This document shows positions 43,500 through 52,731 of a DNA stretch of 64,000 nucleotides, in pieces. The notes beneath the pieces are model-generated. The model did not search any database. It was not told where the DNA came from and was given only the letters and a program-made list of their open reading frames with translations. The translations under genes were made by a program, and so were the position numbers. Source of the stretch: Candidatus Sulfotelmatobacter sp. (GTDB taxonomy: Bacteria > Acidobacteriota > Terriglobia > Terriglobales > Acidobacteriaceae); NCBI GenBank assembly GCA_017883385.1, contig JADGNQ010000002.1:62001-126000 (forward strand). Reading direction: 5' to 3'. Within the stretch, counting starts at the first letter, position 1. Every line of letters starts with the position of its first letter.

Positions 43500-45620
43500 A
43501 TGATTATCAGTTCGCGCCGATGGGCGGTCCGGATTTCGGTGTTGATGCTGGAGTTTTGCCTGTTGTGTCCCTCTCTGCCCTCTCAACAGCCAGCCGACTA
43601 CACTTTTCGTGTGCAAACGGATCTGGTGCTGGTCAATGTGACCGTGCGGGACAAGAGCGGAAACTTCGTCCGCGGCCTCAAGCCAGAGGATTTCATCGTT
43701 GTCGAAGACAATAAGCCCCAGAGAGTCGTCTCCTTCGATGTGGAGGATGTTGACGCTGTGGCAACGCAGGATGTCGCTCAAGCGAAACCCCTGCCCAGTC
43801 CGCTGTCTCAGCCAGCAAATCCAGCTGGTGCGACGCCCTCCGCGGCGAATTCGGCGAATGAGTTTAAAGATCGCCGTCTCATCGTTCTGTTCTTCGATCT
43901 CTCGGCGATGCAGCCGGATGAAATCGATCGCGCGGTCACTTCCGCAGAGCACTACATCGACACACAGATGGCGCCGGCGGACTTGGTCTCGACTGTCTCT
44001 CTGGGAAGTTCGCTGCTGGTCAACCAGGATTTCACCTCGGATCACGAACTGCTGAAGAAGCAACTCCAAACCTTCGGTTCGGGTGGCGGTCAGGGTTTCG
44101 AGGAGGGAACCACCGGTGCGACCGAAGGCACGCCGGATACGGGGCAGGCGTTCACCGCGGACGACACGGAATACAACATATTCAATACCGACCGCCGACT
44201 GGAGGCCCTGCGTTCGGTGGCCGAGAAACTCTCTCATCTTCAGCAGAAGAAGTCGCTCATTTACTTCTCCAGCGGCATGGACCGGACGGGCATCGAAAAC
44301 CAGTCAGAATTGCGCGCCGCCATCAACGCGGCTGTGCGCTCCAACCTAGCGATCTACACCATGGATCTGCGAGGCCTGCAGGCGATCGTGGCCGGCGGAG
44401 AGGCGCAGAACGCCAGCCTGCGCGGCACGTCGGCGTATTCGGGCCAATCCACGATCAACGCGATGAACTCCAACTTCACCACGCAAGAAACTCTGGTCAC
44501 GCTGGCCAACGACACGGGTGGACGCGCCTTCCTCGATTCCAACGATTTCACTCAGGTCTTCAAAGGAGTCCAGCAAGACACATCGACGTACTATCTCCTT
44601 GACTACCGCAGCACCAATGCGGCCAGAGACGGGCGCTACCGGCACATTGTGGTCAAGGTGAACGTTCCAAGCGTGAAAATCGACTATCGACGCGGCTACT
44701 ACGCTCCTGCCGATTACCAGCATTCCACGAAGGAAGACAAGGAGCTGCAGCTTCAGGAGGAACTTGCCTCCGAATTGCCGACCACGGATCTGCCCCTCTA
44801 TCTCAGCGCGGCTTACTTTCGCATGGAGGCCAACAAGTTCTTCATTCCAATCTCGCTAGTCGTGCCGGGTTCAGAAATCCCCTTCACTCGCAGCAGTGAC
44901 CGCGACAAGGCAACTTTGGACGTGATTGGCATTGTGCTCGACAGCGAACACCACCCTGTCACCAGAGTTCGCGATACGGTCAAGCTCAAAGTCGATGCTA
45001 CTTCAGAAGTCAAGAAGAAGAATGTGCAGTACGACACCGGATTAAGCCTTCCACCCGGGAAATATCATCTCAAGTTTGTCGTGCGGGAAAACCAGTCGGG
45101 CCGTATGGGCTCGTTCGAAACCGACTTGACCGTGCCCGATCTCAAATCGCAGCCACTCAAGATGAGTTCAATCGTGCTGGCCAATCAACTGCAGCCCGCG
45201 AAGAAGGGCTCAACTCCCAACCCGCTGATTCGCGACGGATCGGAAATCATTCCGAACGTGACGCACGTCTTCTCATCCACACAGCATTTGCGGCTCTACT
45301 ATGAGGTGTACGATCCAGCCCGGTCGAACGTACCGCAACCCGCCGAAGGCGCGTCGGCGAAGCCCGGCATCCACTTGCTGACGAATGTTGCCTTCTTCCG
45401 CGGGAAGGCTAAAGTATTCGAGAGCTCGCTGGTCGAGCTCACAGAGTTGAATGAGCGCAATCGCAAGGCTGGCATCTTCCAGTTGGACTTGCCGCTCAGT
45501 TCTCTGAAGCCGGGGTTCTACACTTGCCAGGTCAACGTCGTTGATGACGCCGCCGGCGTTTTTCTATTCCCGAGAGTGGCGCTGCTAATTCGATCGGAAA
45601 GCATGACTGCGGCTCGCTAA
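43500..45620 (+). CDS. VWFA-related acidobacterial-type exported protein
   Basis: 706 residues from ATG 43500 (GAGGAAG upstream); a TTG at 43485 would overlap the previous stop. A signal peptide (ISVLMLEFCLLCPSLPSQ) precedes the family opening YTFRVQTDLVLVNVTVRDKS and GLKPEDFIVVEDNKPQ. The VWA domain runs from about 120 to 390: LIVLFFDLSAMQPDE stands at the MIDAS position but reads DLSAM, not DxSxS, so metal binding is uncertain. SLIYFSSGMDRTG and TMDLRGLQAI follow. The C-terminal half (about 420-700) has Ig-like beta domains (LPPGKYHLKFVVRENQSG). Proteins of this type are plentiful in Acidobacteria and of unknown function. Immediate linkage to the receptor-like gene suggests the two act at the cell surface together. 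Confidence 0.88.
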   Translation: MIISSRRWAVRISVLMLEFCLLCPSLPSQQPADYTFRVQTDLVLVNVTVRDKSGNFVRGLKPEDFIVVEDNKPQRVVSFDVEDVDAVATQDVAQAKPLPSPLSQPANPAGATPSAANSANEFKDRRLIVLFFDLSAMQPDEIDRAVTSAEHYIDTQMAPADLVSTVSLGSSLLVNQDFTSDHELLKKQLQTFGSGGGQGFEEGTTGATEGTPDTGQAFTADDTEYNIFNTDRRLEALRSVAEKLSHLQQKKSLIYFSSGMDRTGIENQSELRAAINAAVRSNLAIYTMDLRGLQAIVAGGEAQNASLRGTSAYSGQSTINAMNSNFTTQETLVTLANDTGGRAFLDSNDFTQVFKGVQQDTSTYYLLDYRSTNAARDGRYRHIVVKVNVPSVKIDYRRGYYAPADYQHSTKEDKELQLQEELASELPTTDLPLYLSAAYFRMEANKFFIPISLVVPGSEIPFTRSSDRDKATLDVIGIVLDSEHHPVTRVRDTVKLKVDATSEVKKKNVQYDTGLSLPPGKYHLKFVVRENQSGRMGSFETDLTVPDLKSQPLKMSSIVLANQLQPAKKGSTPNPLIRDGSEIIPNVTHVFSSTQHLRLYYEVYDPARSNVPQPAEGASAKPGIHLLTNVAFFRGKAKVFESSLVELTELNERNRKAGIFQLDLPLSSLKPGFYTCQVNVVDDAAGVFLFPRVALLIRSESMTAAR

Positions 45621-45641
45621 GCGCGAACGTCGCAGTCGTGC
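45601..45641. terminator. Hairpin between convergent VWFA and TonB receptor genes
   Basis: GCATGACTGCG (45601-45611) pairs with CGCAGTCGTGC (45631-45641), one G-T mismatch in eleven. It begins inside the last codons of the VWFA gene and lies between two convergent genes. No clear T tract is present. Confidence 0.4.
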
Positions 45642-45686
45642 TTCCCCATTTCTGCCTTCCCTCTTCACCCTCAGGGCGGTCTCAGT

Positions 45687-48600
45687 TCAGAAATCGAAGC
45701 GAAGGCCCATCTGCAGTTGGCGGGCACCGTACAGCGAGCCAGAGGTTGAGGTGCGGGTGCCGAAGGTAGGCGAAGGAGCTAGACAACCGTTCGTATGGCC
45801 CGTGCACGCGCCTACGCCCGGTCCGGAGTAGTTGTAGGCGGTGGTATTGACTCCGCCCACGATCGTGCTGTTGAACAGGTTGAACGCGTCCACCATGAAG
45901 TTGAGGCGGTATTTTTCGGCGAACGTGAACCCACGGCCGAGGCGGAAATCGATCGTAGTGTAGTTGGGAAGATTGAACGAGTTGCGTCCCAGCCAGGAGA
46001 CGCGGCCGCCGGTGGGTCCGGCGAACGTGCTCACCTCAGCACCCGTCATGCCGCCGTCACCCGGAATCGCAGTGCCCAGAATCGACTGTCCAATATTCGC
46101 GTTGTAAGGCTGACCCGTCGCCGTCGTAATGATGGCAGATGTCGACCATCCGTTCACCAACTGTCGAGCGAACACATTCTCGAATTTCGTAAAACTCGGC
46201 TGCCATACGACGCTCCCCACGAACCGGTGCCGCTGGTCCAGGTCAGAGTTGGAGTAGTCCCGCCTGAGGTTATAGGGATCGAGGACACCGTCGGTGCCGA
46301 AGAAAGTGCCATTGGTGCCGGCGGTTTGGCCGTCGTCGAGCGCTTTGCTGTATGTGTAGTTGAATAGCAACTCGAGGCCATGGCTCATCTGTTTGCGTAG
46401 AGACAGCACCAAGCCGTTGTACCAGGAGTTGACTACGCTGGCCTGATTTAGGATGAGGCCCGTTCCCGTGTCGAGCCGGGCGGTGTAGAAAGGCACGGTA
46501 GCGGTGAGCGCGGTGGCATTACTTGCGTTGAGAACGTCATAGCTGCGCGTCGTTGTGGTGGGCGCGACATTCGAATCGTAACTGGCCGGCAGGTGGAGGC
46601 CGCGCGTCAGCAGGTAGGTGGTAGAAACGGTCATATGCCCCGGCAGTTGCCGCTCGAGGGACACTTCAGCCTCATGCGCGGCGGGATTGACGAAGTGCGG
46701 GTCCATGCCATGGGCGGCCGCGGCGTTGGCGGGCAAGGTGCCTCCGGGAATGCCCACCGTCGGCATGAGCGCGCCTGTAAATGGGGCGGCTAGTGCAGGT
46801 CCGGGCGGCGTGAAGAATACGCTCGGAAAAGTGGGAGCGCAGGTGGTGATTCCGGTCGGGCCGCATCCGCTGAAGGTCTGCTGGAATATTCCATTTTCAA
46901 CGCGCAGCGCGTAGTAAGTGCTGTTCGATGTCTTGCCATAGAAGATCCCATAACCCGCGCGCAGCACGGTGTTCCCGAGGAATTGCCACGCGACTCCCAG
47001 GCGGGGAGCAAAGTTGTTCTTGTCGTTATTCAGGGTTGACGTGTAGAGGGTCAACAATGGTGTGGCCGTATTGGGCTTAGGCGGTGCGGGGATGTGTTGC
47101 AGATCGTATCGCACGCCCAGGTTCAGGGTAAGATTTCGCCGCACTTTCCAGGTGTCTTCGATATAGGCGGCATAGTCATTGTTGTAGAAATCGTCCTTGC
47201 CCACGTGGGTTATCGGATCGTTGACCTGCGTGAAGCTGGCGTAGTGCATGCCGGTCAAACCGTCCGGCAGTCCGGTCGTGGCGCTGTTGAGAGTGGCTCC
47301 AACGGCGTCACCGACCCACCGGCAGAATGTTGCATTCGCTCCGGTTGGACACTGGTCAATGGCGGAAGTAGAGCTGTAGCTGTAATTCCCATCACCCTGA
47401 AAGAGGTTGACCAGAACTTCGTGGATGAAGTTGAAGTCCACGCCCAGCTTGAAAAAATGTTTACCCTTAATGATTGAGAGATTGTCGGAGATTTGATTGC
47501 GGTGCTCGTCCGGAAAAGCCGGGCGCGGAAGCGCCGAGGTCTCGCCGTAGGAGGCGATATTCAGAATTGAAGCAGACGGCCCCGGTGAGTTCGTACTATC
47601 GAACTCGAAGTCGCGCCCCCATTGATAGCGAAGCTCGTTGACCTTGTTGGTGGAAATATTTGTGGTCCAGTTTCCAATAAAAAAACGCTCGTGAGTTCCG
47701 CCATTGCCGTTCTGGGTGGCGCCGCCGTTGTTGACGGTCGGAGCCGTGTTGTACCCGAAAGGCTCCGACCAGTTCTGGAGATTGAAGACGGCGGAGAGGT
47801 GATTGGCCTGATTCATCTGGTAATCAAGCTTGCCGAAGAATACATCCTGCTTCAGGTTGCGCGGAAATGCACCCAGCAAATCGGTAGTCAGAAAGCCCTT
47901 GGCGCTGTCGCACACGGGTGTGGATACGGCTACCGGGCACAGGAATCCATTAATGGCCGAGGTCGCAGTGGTTGACGTGTAGAGAATCGGGTTCACCTTT
48001 CGGAATCCGTCATAGGTGCCGAAGAAGAAGAGCTTGTCCTTGATGATGGGCGTTCCAAGGCTCCCGCCAAACTGATTCTGCTGGTGCACGGTCTGGGTGG
48101 TGATTCCCTTGAATTTGGACAGAGGATCCAGTGCGTTCAGGTCTGGATAACGTAAGTTGTAGAACAGGTCGGCGTGCATCTGATTCGTGCCAGACCTGGT
48201 CACGGCGTTCACTACTCCACCGGCGGCCTGGCCTAGTTCTGCGGTGTAGTTGCTGGAGGAAACCTGGAATTCGCGAATCGCGTCGGCACTGTAGACGTAG
48301 GAGACAATAATCGCCCGCCCGCGTGCCTCGGAGAAAAATGCCTGGGTGTTGTTCGCACCATCGACTGAGTTTCCGTTGTAGAGTCCTGAAATGCCCCGGA
48401 AGCTGCTCAGGCCGCTGGTTCCATCGGTGGTCACGGCCGGAGTGAGCAGCACAAAGTTCTCCCAGCGCCGGGCCGCGATGGGCAGACCCTCCACCTGGTT
48501 CTGGCTCACCACCTGGGAGGCTTCGGTCTTATCCGTCTCCAGTATCGGCGTCTCTTCCGTCACCGTCACCGTGGTTTTCTCAGCCTGCACGGGCAATTGG

Positions 48601-48953
48601 ACGTTAACGGTCAACCGGTCGCCCACATGAACCATGACGTCCTTGTGAACCACGGTTTTAAACCCACTCTTGCTTACGGTGATCTCATAGTTTCCAGGCT
48701 GCAAGTAAGGGGCAACGTAAATGCCAGCGGCATTCGTATCGTAGCGGGACTCGGTGCCCGTATCCGCATTTCGCACGACGACTCCTACGTCCACCATGGC
48801 AAGGCCGGTCGGATCGGTGACGGTTCCGGTGACCGATCCCGTGGCAGTCTGCGCATTTGCCAACTGTCGCGGTGCCAAAACCGCGAGGGTCACGAGACAC
48901 ACTCCAAAAACACGAATCCAGCTCTTGCGCGATACCACAACTCCCGTTTGCAT
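45687..48953 (-). CDS. Oar-like TonB-dependent outer-membrane receptor
   Basis: 1088 residues, start supported by AGGAGGACAAG just before the ATG. A signal peptide (VFGVCLVTLAVLAPRQLANAQ) and a carboxypeptidase-regulatory domain (ATGSVTGTVTDPTGLAMVDV, about 37-120) are followed by a complete plug: VTVTEETPILETDKTEASQV, LPIAARRWENFVLL, VDGANNTQAFF, IREFQVSSSNYTAELGQAAG and NAVTRSGTNQMHADLFY. The barrel ends in RQLQMGLRFDF. It differs from the receptor at 19871-23707 in the LPIAARRWENF block and in size, so the two are not recent copies. No enzyme or regulator lies beside it; the ligand is unknown. Convergent with the VWFA gene. Confidence 0.93.
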   Translation of the reverse strand: MQTGVVVSRKSWIRVFGVCLVTLAVLAPRQLANAQTATGSVTGTVTDPTGLAMVDVGVVVRNADTGTESRYDTNAAGIYVAPYLQPGNYEITVSKSGFKTVVHKDVMVHVGDRLTVNVQLPVQAEKTTVTVTEETPILETDKTEASQVVSQNQVEGLPIAARRWENFVLLTPAVTTDGTSGLSSFRGISGLYNGNSVDGANNTQAFFSEARGRAIIVSYVYSADAIREFQVSSSNYTAELGQAAGGVVNAVTRSGTNQMHADLFYNLRYPDLNALDPLSKFKGITTQTVHQQNQFGGSLGTPIIKDKLFFFGTYDGFRKVNPILYTSTTATSAINGFLCPVAVSTPVCDSAKGFLTTDLLGAFPRNLKQDVFFGKLDYQMNQANHLSAVFNLQNWSEPFGYNTAPTVNNGGATQNGNGGTHERFFIGNWTTNISTNKVNELRYQWGRDFEFDSTNSPGPSASILNIASYGETSALPRPAFPDEHRNQISDNLSIIKGKHFFKLGVDFNFIHEVLVNLFQGDGNYSYSSTSAIDQCPTGANATFCRWVGDAVGATLNSATTGLPDGLTGMHYASFTQVNDPITHVGKDDFYNNDYAAYIEDTWKVRRNLTLNLGVRYDLQHIPAPPKPNTATPLLTLYTSTLNNDKNNFAPRLGVAWQFLGNTVLRAGYGIFYGKTSNSTYYALRVENGIFQQTFSGCGPTGITTCAPTFPSVFFTPPGPALAAPFTGALMPTVGIPGGTLPANAAAAHGMDPHFVNPAAHEAEVSLERQLPGHMTVSTTYLLTRGLHLPASYDSNVAPTTTTRSYDVLNASNATALTATVPFYTARLDTGTGLILNQASVVNSWYNGLVLSLRKQMSHGLELLFNYTYSKALDDGQTAGTNGTFFGTDGVLDPYNLRRDYSNSDLDQRHRFVGSVVWQPSFTKFENVFARQLVNGWSTSAIITTATGQPYNANIGQSILGTAIPGDGGMTGAEVSTFAGPTGGRVSWLGRNSFNLPNYTTIDFRLGRGFTFAEKYRLNFMVDAFNLFNSTIVGGVNTTAYNYSGPGVGACTGHTNGCLAPSPTFGTRTSTSGSLYGARQLQMGLRFDF

Positions 48954-49287
48954 CTTGTCCTCCTGTAATAAGTCATTAGTTAGTAGGCTGTCTGGGGAAT
49001 CAGGGCGAAATGACGTCGAGGCACTTAGGGTAAAACCTGTCTTTCCGTAATGGCAAACTCAGATTTTGAATTCGTTCAATTTCCGGTCTCTACTTAGGAA
49101 GAATGGAAACCCGTTAATGTATCAAATTTGCCATTACAGGAGTGTGAATAACTCCGCTCGGTTGGTAGCTGGGTCTTGCCTGCGGTAGCCTCAACCATTG
49201 CAGCCAACATCTGCCGGGAGGGCATAAAACGTCCGTGGTCTGAGTGCTATACTCTTGATTCAGGGATCCTCACTAGGAGTTCACCCA
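48954..49287. other. Non-coding stretch upstream of a TonB receptor gene
   Basis: 334 bases that hold the receptor leader, an 11-base inverted repeat (49047-49137) and a possible -10 box TATACT (49248-49253) for the small basic protein gene. No gene is visible. Confidence 0.55.
49047..49137. repeat. Widely spaced perfect inverted repeat upstream of a TonB receptor
   Basis: GTAATGGCAAA (49047-49057) and TTTGCCATTAC (49127-49137) are exact inverted copies with 69 bases between them. They lie 94-184 bases upstream of the receptor start, where a regulator could bind both and loop the DNA. Confidence 0.55.
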
Positions 49288-49461
49288 ATGTCCGCACCCA
49301 GCCGTCGGCCGGAGATTCGCCGGCGCCGTACCCGCAAAGACAAGATCGTTCAGTTGCGCAAGCGCCTGACCGCCGCCAAAACCGATGCCGACCGCACCCG
49401 CCTCACCGCCAAGCTGCACAAGCTCGCCGTTGGGTCGCCGGGCCAGCCGCTGCTCAAGTAG
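49288..49461 (+). CDS. Small very basic protein of unknown function
   Basis: 57 residues from ATG 49288, chosen because AGGAG (49275-49279) stands eight bases before it. The sequence MSAPSRRPEIRRRRTRKDKI is followed by VQLRKRLTAAKTDADRTRLT and a short tail ending LLK. About a third of the residues are Arg or Lys, arranged on what should be one long helix. Small proteins with the pattern RxxEIRRRRxRKxKxxxLRxR are widespread in environmental bacteria without known function; nucleic-acid or ribosome binding is possible. It is a lone gene with a TATACT box 34 bases upstream of the start. Confidence 0.7.
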   Translation: MSAPSRRPEIRRRRTRKDKIVQLRKRLTAAKTDADRTRLTAKLHKLAVGSPGQPLLK

Positions 49462-49618
49462 TACTCGCAACACTTCACGGGCTGATCGGCGGCGAAAAGA
49501 GCCTTTCGATGGCTAGAACCCTCAGTGGCTGAAGGCGAGCTGACTTCCCTACACTGTGCGACGCGGCTGAAAGCAGAGCCCTTTCCGAACATTCTTCTTT
49601 GCCAGATGTCCCTGGACG

Positions 49619-50797
49619 TCAGTCCGCGGCGGGCTGGTGGCCGCCGGGGTCGCGGCCGTCCGGCGCGACCTGGCGGTAGACTTCCAGAATGCGCCGCACT
49701 GATTTCTCCCACGAGAACTTCTGCGCCTGTCGGTAGCCGCGTTCCTTCATGCGCTCACGTAGTGCCTGATCCATGAGAACGCGGTGCAGGGCGCGCATGA
49801 TTTCGAAGACGTTTTCGGGATTGACCAGAACCGCCGCGTTACCCACCACCTCGGGCAGAGACGATACGTTGGAAGTGACGACGGGGGTGCCGTGCACCAT
49901 CGCCTCCAACGGCGGGAGACCGAAGCCCTCGTACAACGACGGAAAGACGAAGATCTTCGCCTCATCGTAGAAGATCCGCAGCACTTCGATGGGGACGAAT
50001 CCCAGAAAGCGCACGTCGTTCTGCACTCCGCTGCGAACGACCGTGCGCCGCAAGTCAGGGTTGCCGGAAAGATCGTCTCCAATGATGATGAGCTTGAGTT
50101 CAGGGTACGACTGCTCCCTTTCGAGTTCCGTCTTGAGCGCAGAGAAAGCTTCGATCATGCGGACGACATTCTTGTGGGCACTGATGCGTCCCGCATACAG
50201 CAGAAATGGATACGTCACCTGGTAGCGCTGGGCGATCAATTCACGGTCGGCTGCGCTGGCGTGTCCGCGCAGGAAGCGTTCGTCAATCGCGTTGTAGACG
50301 ACTTCGATGCGGTCGGACGGAATCTCAAACAGCTTCTCAATTTCGTTTTTGGTGAAGTTTGACACGGCGAAGATTCTGGACGCGCCGCCCAGGACGCGCT
50401 TGGTCAACTGAAAGTGCAGCGAGCGCCAGAAACTGCTCTGCTCGCGAGCCCGCGACATGTGCTGCAGCAGGTCATGCACGGTCATCACGTAAGGGCAAGG
50501 CAGCGCCCGCGGGACCGCGAAGAGATTCGGAACGTGGACCAGGTCGCAGCCTAACTTCTTCAGGGCCGAACGGAAAGCGCGGTACCCCTGCAACGACCGC
50601 TCCGGAGCGAACTGCGAGACTGTGTGAAAGTTCGGCGGCAGAGCCCCGATTTCCTCGACCTTGGCCGAAGGCCCGATTAGAAAATACTCGTTCCCCTCGT
50701 CCAACCGGCCCAGGGTACGAACCACGTTGCGGATGTAGGTGCCTACGCCGAACTCCGTCATCCGCCGGATGTCGATGGCGATCTTCAATGATGGCAT
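49619..50797 (-). CDS. GT4-family glycosyltransferase
   Basis: 392 residues with the two-Rossmann GT-B fold. N-terminal part: IAIDIRRMTEFGVGTYIRNV (about 6-25, with the glycine loop), HVPNLFAVP and VMTVHDLLQHMS. C-terminal part: FLLYAGRISAHKNVVRMIEA, then FVFPSLYEGFGLPPLEAM, which holds the EX7E motif that binds the nucleotide sugar, and GTPVVTSNVSSLPEVVGNAA. It should build an exopolysaccharide or O-antigen-like chain in the cytoplasm. No polysaccharide cluster surrounds it; the neighbours are a small basic protein and glyA. It starts 34 bases after the glyA stop on the same strand. Confidence 0.9.
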   Translation of the reverse strand: MPSLKIAIDIRRMTEFGVGTYIRNVVRTLGRLDEGNEYFLIGPSAKVEEIGALPPNFHTVSQFAPERSLQGYRAFRSALKKLGCDLVHVPNLFAVPRALPCPYVMTVHDLLQHMSRAREQSSFWRSLHFQLTKRVLGGASRIFAVSNFTKNEIEKLFEIPSDRIEVVYNAIDERFLRGHASAADRELIAQRYQVTYPFLLYAGRISAHKNVVRMIEAFSALKTELEREQSYPELKLIIIGDDLSGNPDLRRTVVRSGVQNDVRFLGFVPIEVLRIFYDEAKIFVFPSLYEGFGLPPLEAMVHGTPVVTSNVSSLPEVVGNAAVLVNPENVFEIMRALHRVLMDQALRERMKERGYRQAQKFSWEKSVRRILEVYRQVAPDGRDPGGHQPAAD

Positions 50798-50831
50798 TTA
50801 AACACAGAGGGCACAGGGGAACACATAGGAA

Positions 50832-52127
50832 TTACGCACGTACCTCTGCTTGCGCTTTGGCCCTGCGTTCCGCATACAGCGGGAACGACTCGCACAGATC
50901 GAGCACCTGCTTGCGGACTTTTTCCAGCACCGCCGCATCGGTCCGGTGGAAGAGCGCTTCGGCGATCCAGCGACCGATCTGGCGCATCTCGACTTCCTTC
51001 ATGCCGCGCGTGGTCATCGCTGGAGAACCGATGCGGACGCCGCTCGGCTTCATTGGCGGGTTGGTGTCGAACGGGATGGCGTTTTTGTTGACCGTGATTC
51101 CCGCTTCACCCAGAGCCTTTTCGGCTTCGCTGCCCAGCATCCCTTTCGAGAAGACATCGACGAGCATGAGATGCGTGTCGGTGCCTCCGGAGATGATACG
51201 GAAGCCCTCGTCTGCCAGGGATTGTGCCAGCACTTTGGCGTTGGCGACCACTTGGCGGGCGTAATCGCGGAACTCAGGCTGCATCGCTTCCAGGAAGCAC
51301 ACCGCCTTGGCGGCCATGATGTGGACCAGAGGGCCGCCCTGCATGCCCGGGAAGACGACTTTGTCGATGGCCTGCGCAAATTCGGTTTTGGAGAGAATCA
51401 TTCCGGAGCGAGGGCCGCGTAGTGTTTTATGGGTTGTCGAAGTAACGATGTGCGCGTGCGGCACCGGCGAAGGATGCGCGCCGCCCGCGACCAGACCGGC
51501 GAAGTGCGCCATGTCGACGAGGTAGAGGGCTCCCACCTTGTCGGCGATTTGACGCATGCGGGCAAAATCGATAGTGCGCGGGTAGGCGCTGCCTCCGCCG
51601 ACGATCAGCTTCGGGCGCTCCTGCTCGGCGAGTTTCTCCAACGCGTCGTAGTCGATGGTCTCGGTTTCTTTGGTGACGCCGTAGGGAACAATCTTGTACG
51701 TCTTGCCGGAGAAATTCAGGTGATGGCCATGCGTGAGGTGGCCGCCATGCGCGAGGTTCAGTCCAAGAATCGTGTCGCCGGGCTGCAGGACGGAGGCGTA
51801 GGCCTCCATGTTGGCCTGCGATCCAGCATGGGGCTGCACGTTCGCGTGCTCGGCGCCGAACAGTTGCTTGGCGCGGTCGCGCGCGAGGTTCTCGACCACA
51901 TCGGTGAACTCGCAGCCACCGTAGTAGCGCTTGCCGGGATATCCCTCGGCATACTTGTTCGTGAATACCGAGCCCGCGGCCTCGAGCACAGCTTCGCTGA
52001 CGAAGTTTTCCGAGGCAATCAGCTCCAGGCCTTCGTGCTGGCGGCGAGTCTCGTTGTCGATGGCAGCGGCAATCTGGGGATCGCTTTCGTAGAGCGAACG
52101 GTACATTGCGGCAGTCTTTATCGTCAT
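50832..52127 (-). CDS. glyA: Serine hydroxymethyltransferase
   Basis: 431 residues, full length for the family. It converts serine and tetrahydrofolate into glycine and 5,10-methylene-tetrahydrofolate with pyridoxal phosphate. Visible motifs: [44 protein letters not shown], and the PLP lysine Lys234 in [22 protein letters not shown]-type [14 protein letters not shown] and [14 protein letters not shown] near the C-terminus are as expected. It lies 15 bases after the stop of a GNAT gene and 34 bases before the GT4 gene on the same strand, so the three may share a transcript. A housekeeping enzyme. Confidence 0.97.
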   Translation of the reverse strand: MTIKTAAMYRSLYESDPQIAAAIDNETRRQHEGLELIASENFVSEAVLEAAGSVFTNKYAEGYPGKRYYGGCEFTDVVENLARDRAKQLFGAEHANVQPHAGSQANMEAYASVLQPGDTILGLNLAHGGHLTHGHHLNFSGKTYKIVPYGVTKETETIDYDALEKLAEQERPKLIVGGGSAYPRTIDFARMRQIADKVGALYLVDMAHFAGLVAGGAHPSPVPHAHIVTSTTHKTLRGPRSGMILSKTEFAQAIDKVVFPGMQGGPLVHIMAAKAVCFLEAMQPEFRDYARQVVANAKVLAQSLADEGFRIISGGTDTHLMLVDVFSKGMLGSEAEKALGEAGITVNKNAIPFDTNPPMKPSGVRIGSPAMTTRGMKEVEMRQIGRWIAEALFHRTDAAVLEKVRKQVLDLCESFPLYAERRAKAQAEVRA

Positions 52128-52142
52128 GATGATTTCCGTTTC

Positions 52143-52619
52143 CTAATCCGTCTCGTACATACCGGGCCGAAAGATTTCCATATATCTCTCTGGCCATTTC
52201 AGCGGCACAAAGCCGTACTGCGCATACAACTCGTGAGCATCTTTGGTCGACAGGTTCCAGCGCCGCAGGCCCTGAAGTGACGGATGTTGCTTAATGCGCT
52301 CCATCAATCCCGCGGCGAGCCCCTGTCCCCGATGCGATTCGAGCACGAACACGTCAGCGATATAGGCAAACGTGGCCAAATCGCTGATGACCCGGGCAAA
52401 GGCTACCTGCGCGCCGCTTCCATCATAAATGCCAAAACAGAGTGAGTTCTCGATGGATCGCGCTACTACCTCGCGCGGGATTCCCTTCGCCCAATAGCTG
52501 TTTGTCAAGAAACCGTGGATCACGTCGAGATCGAGGCGCGCTGGGTCGGTGCTGATCAGGAACTCGCCGCGGCGGGACTCGATGATCGCGTTCGAGTTGG
52601 TGACGTGGGCGGGCGGCAT
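52143..52619 (-). CDS. GNAT-family N-acetyltransferase
   Basis: 158 residues. The acetyl-CoA pyrophosphate loop is VFVLESHRGQGLAAGLME (about 91-108), preceded by the beta-strand ATFAYIADV. The C-terminal strand region NLSTKDAHELYAQYGFVPLK is typical. It should acetylate a small molecule, amino acid or protein amine. Small single-domain members of this group are common and their substrates are not predictable. It lies directly upstream of glyA. An 73-bp imperfect palindrome sits between it and the gene upstream. Confidence 0.9.
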   Translation of the reverse strand: MPPAHVTNSNAIIESRRGEFLISTDPARLDLDVIHGFLTNSYWAKGIPREVVARSIENSLCFGIYDGSGAQVAFARVISDLATFAYIADVFVLESHRGQGLAAGLMERIKQHPSLQGLRRWNLSTKDAHELYAQYGFVPLKWPERYMEIFRPGMYETD

Positions 52620-52645
52620 TGCTACATTCTAAACCGCAGACTTAA

Positions 52646-52718
52646 GCACGAAGGACACGAAGTTTCGCGAAGGGAACCCGTTCGCTTTTTCCTTCGTGAA
52701 CCTTAGTGTCCTTGGTGG
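52646..52718. repeat. 73-bp imperfect palindrome (CACGAAGGACAC-type arms)
   Basis: The arm at 52646-52673 (GCACGAAGGACACGAAG...) and the reverse complement of 52691-52718 (CCACCAAGGACACTAAGG...) match over about 28 bases with roughly six mismatches, separated by a 17-base loop. It fills the gap between two minus-strand genes and looks like a mobile or dispersed palindromic element. Confidence 0.65.
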
Positions 52719-52731
52719 TTGGCGCATTTGC

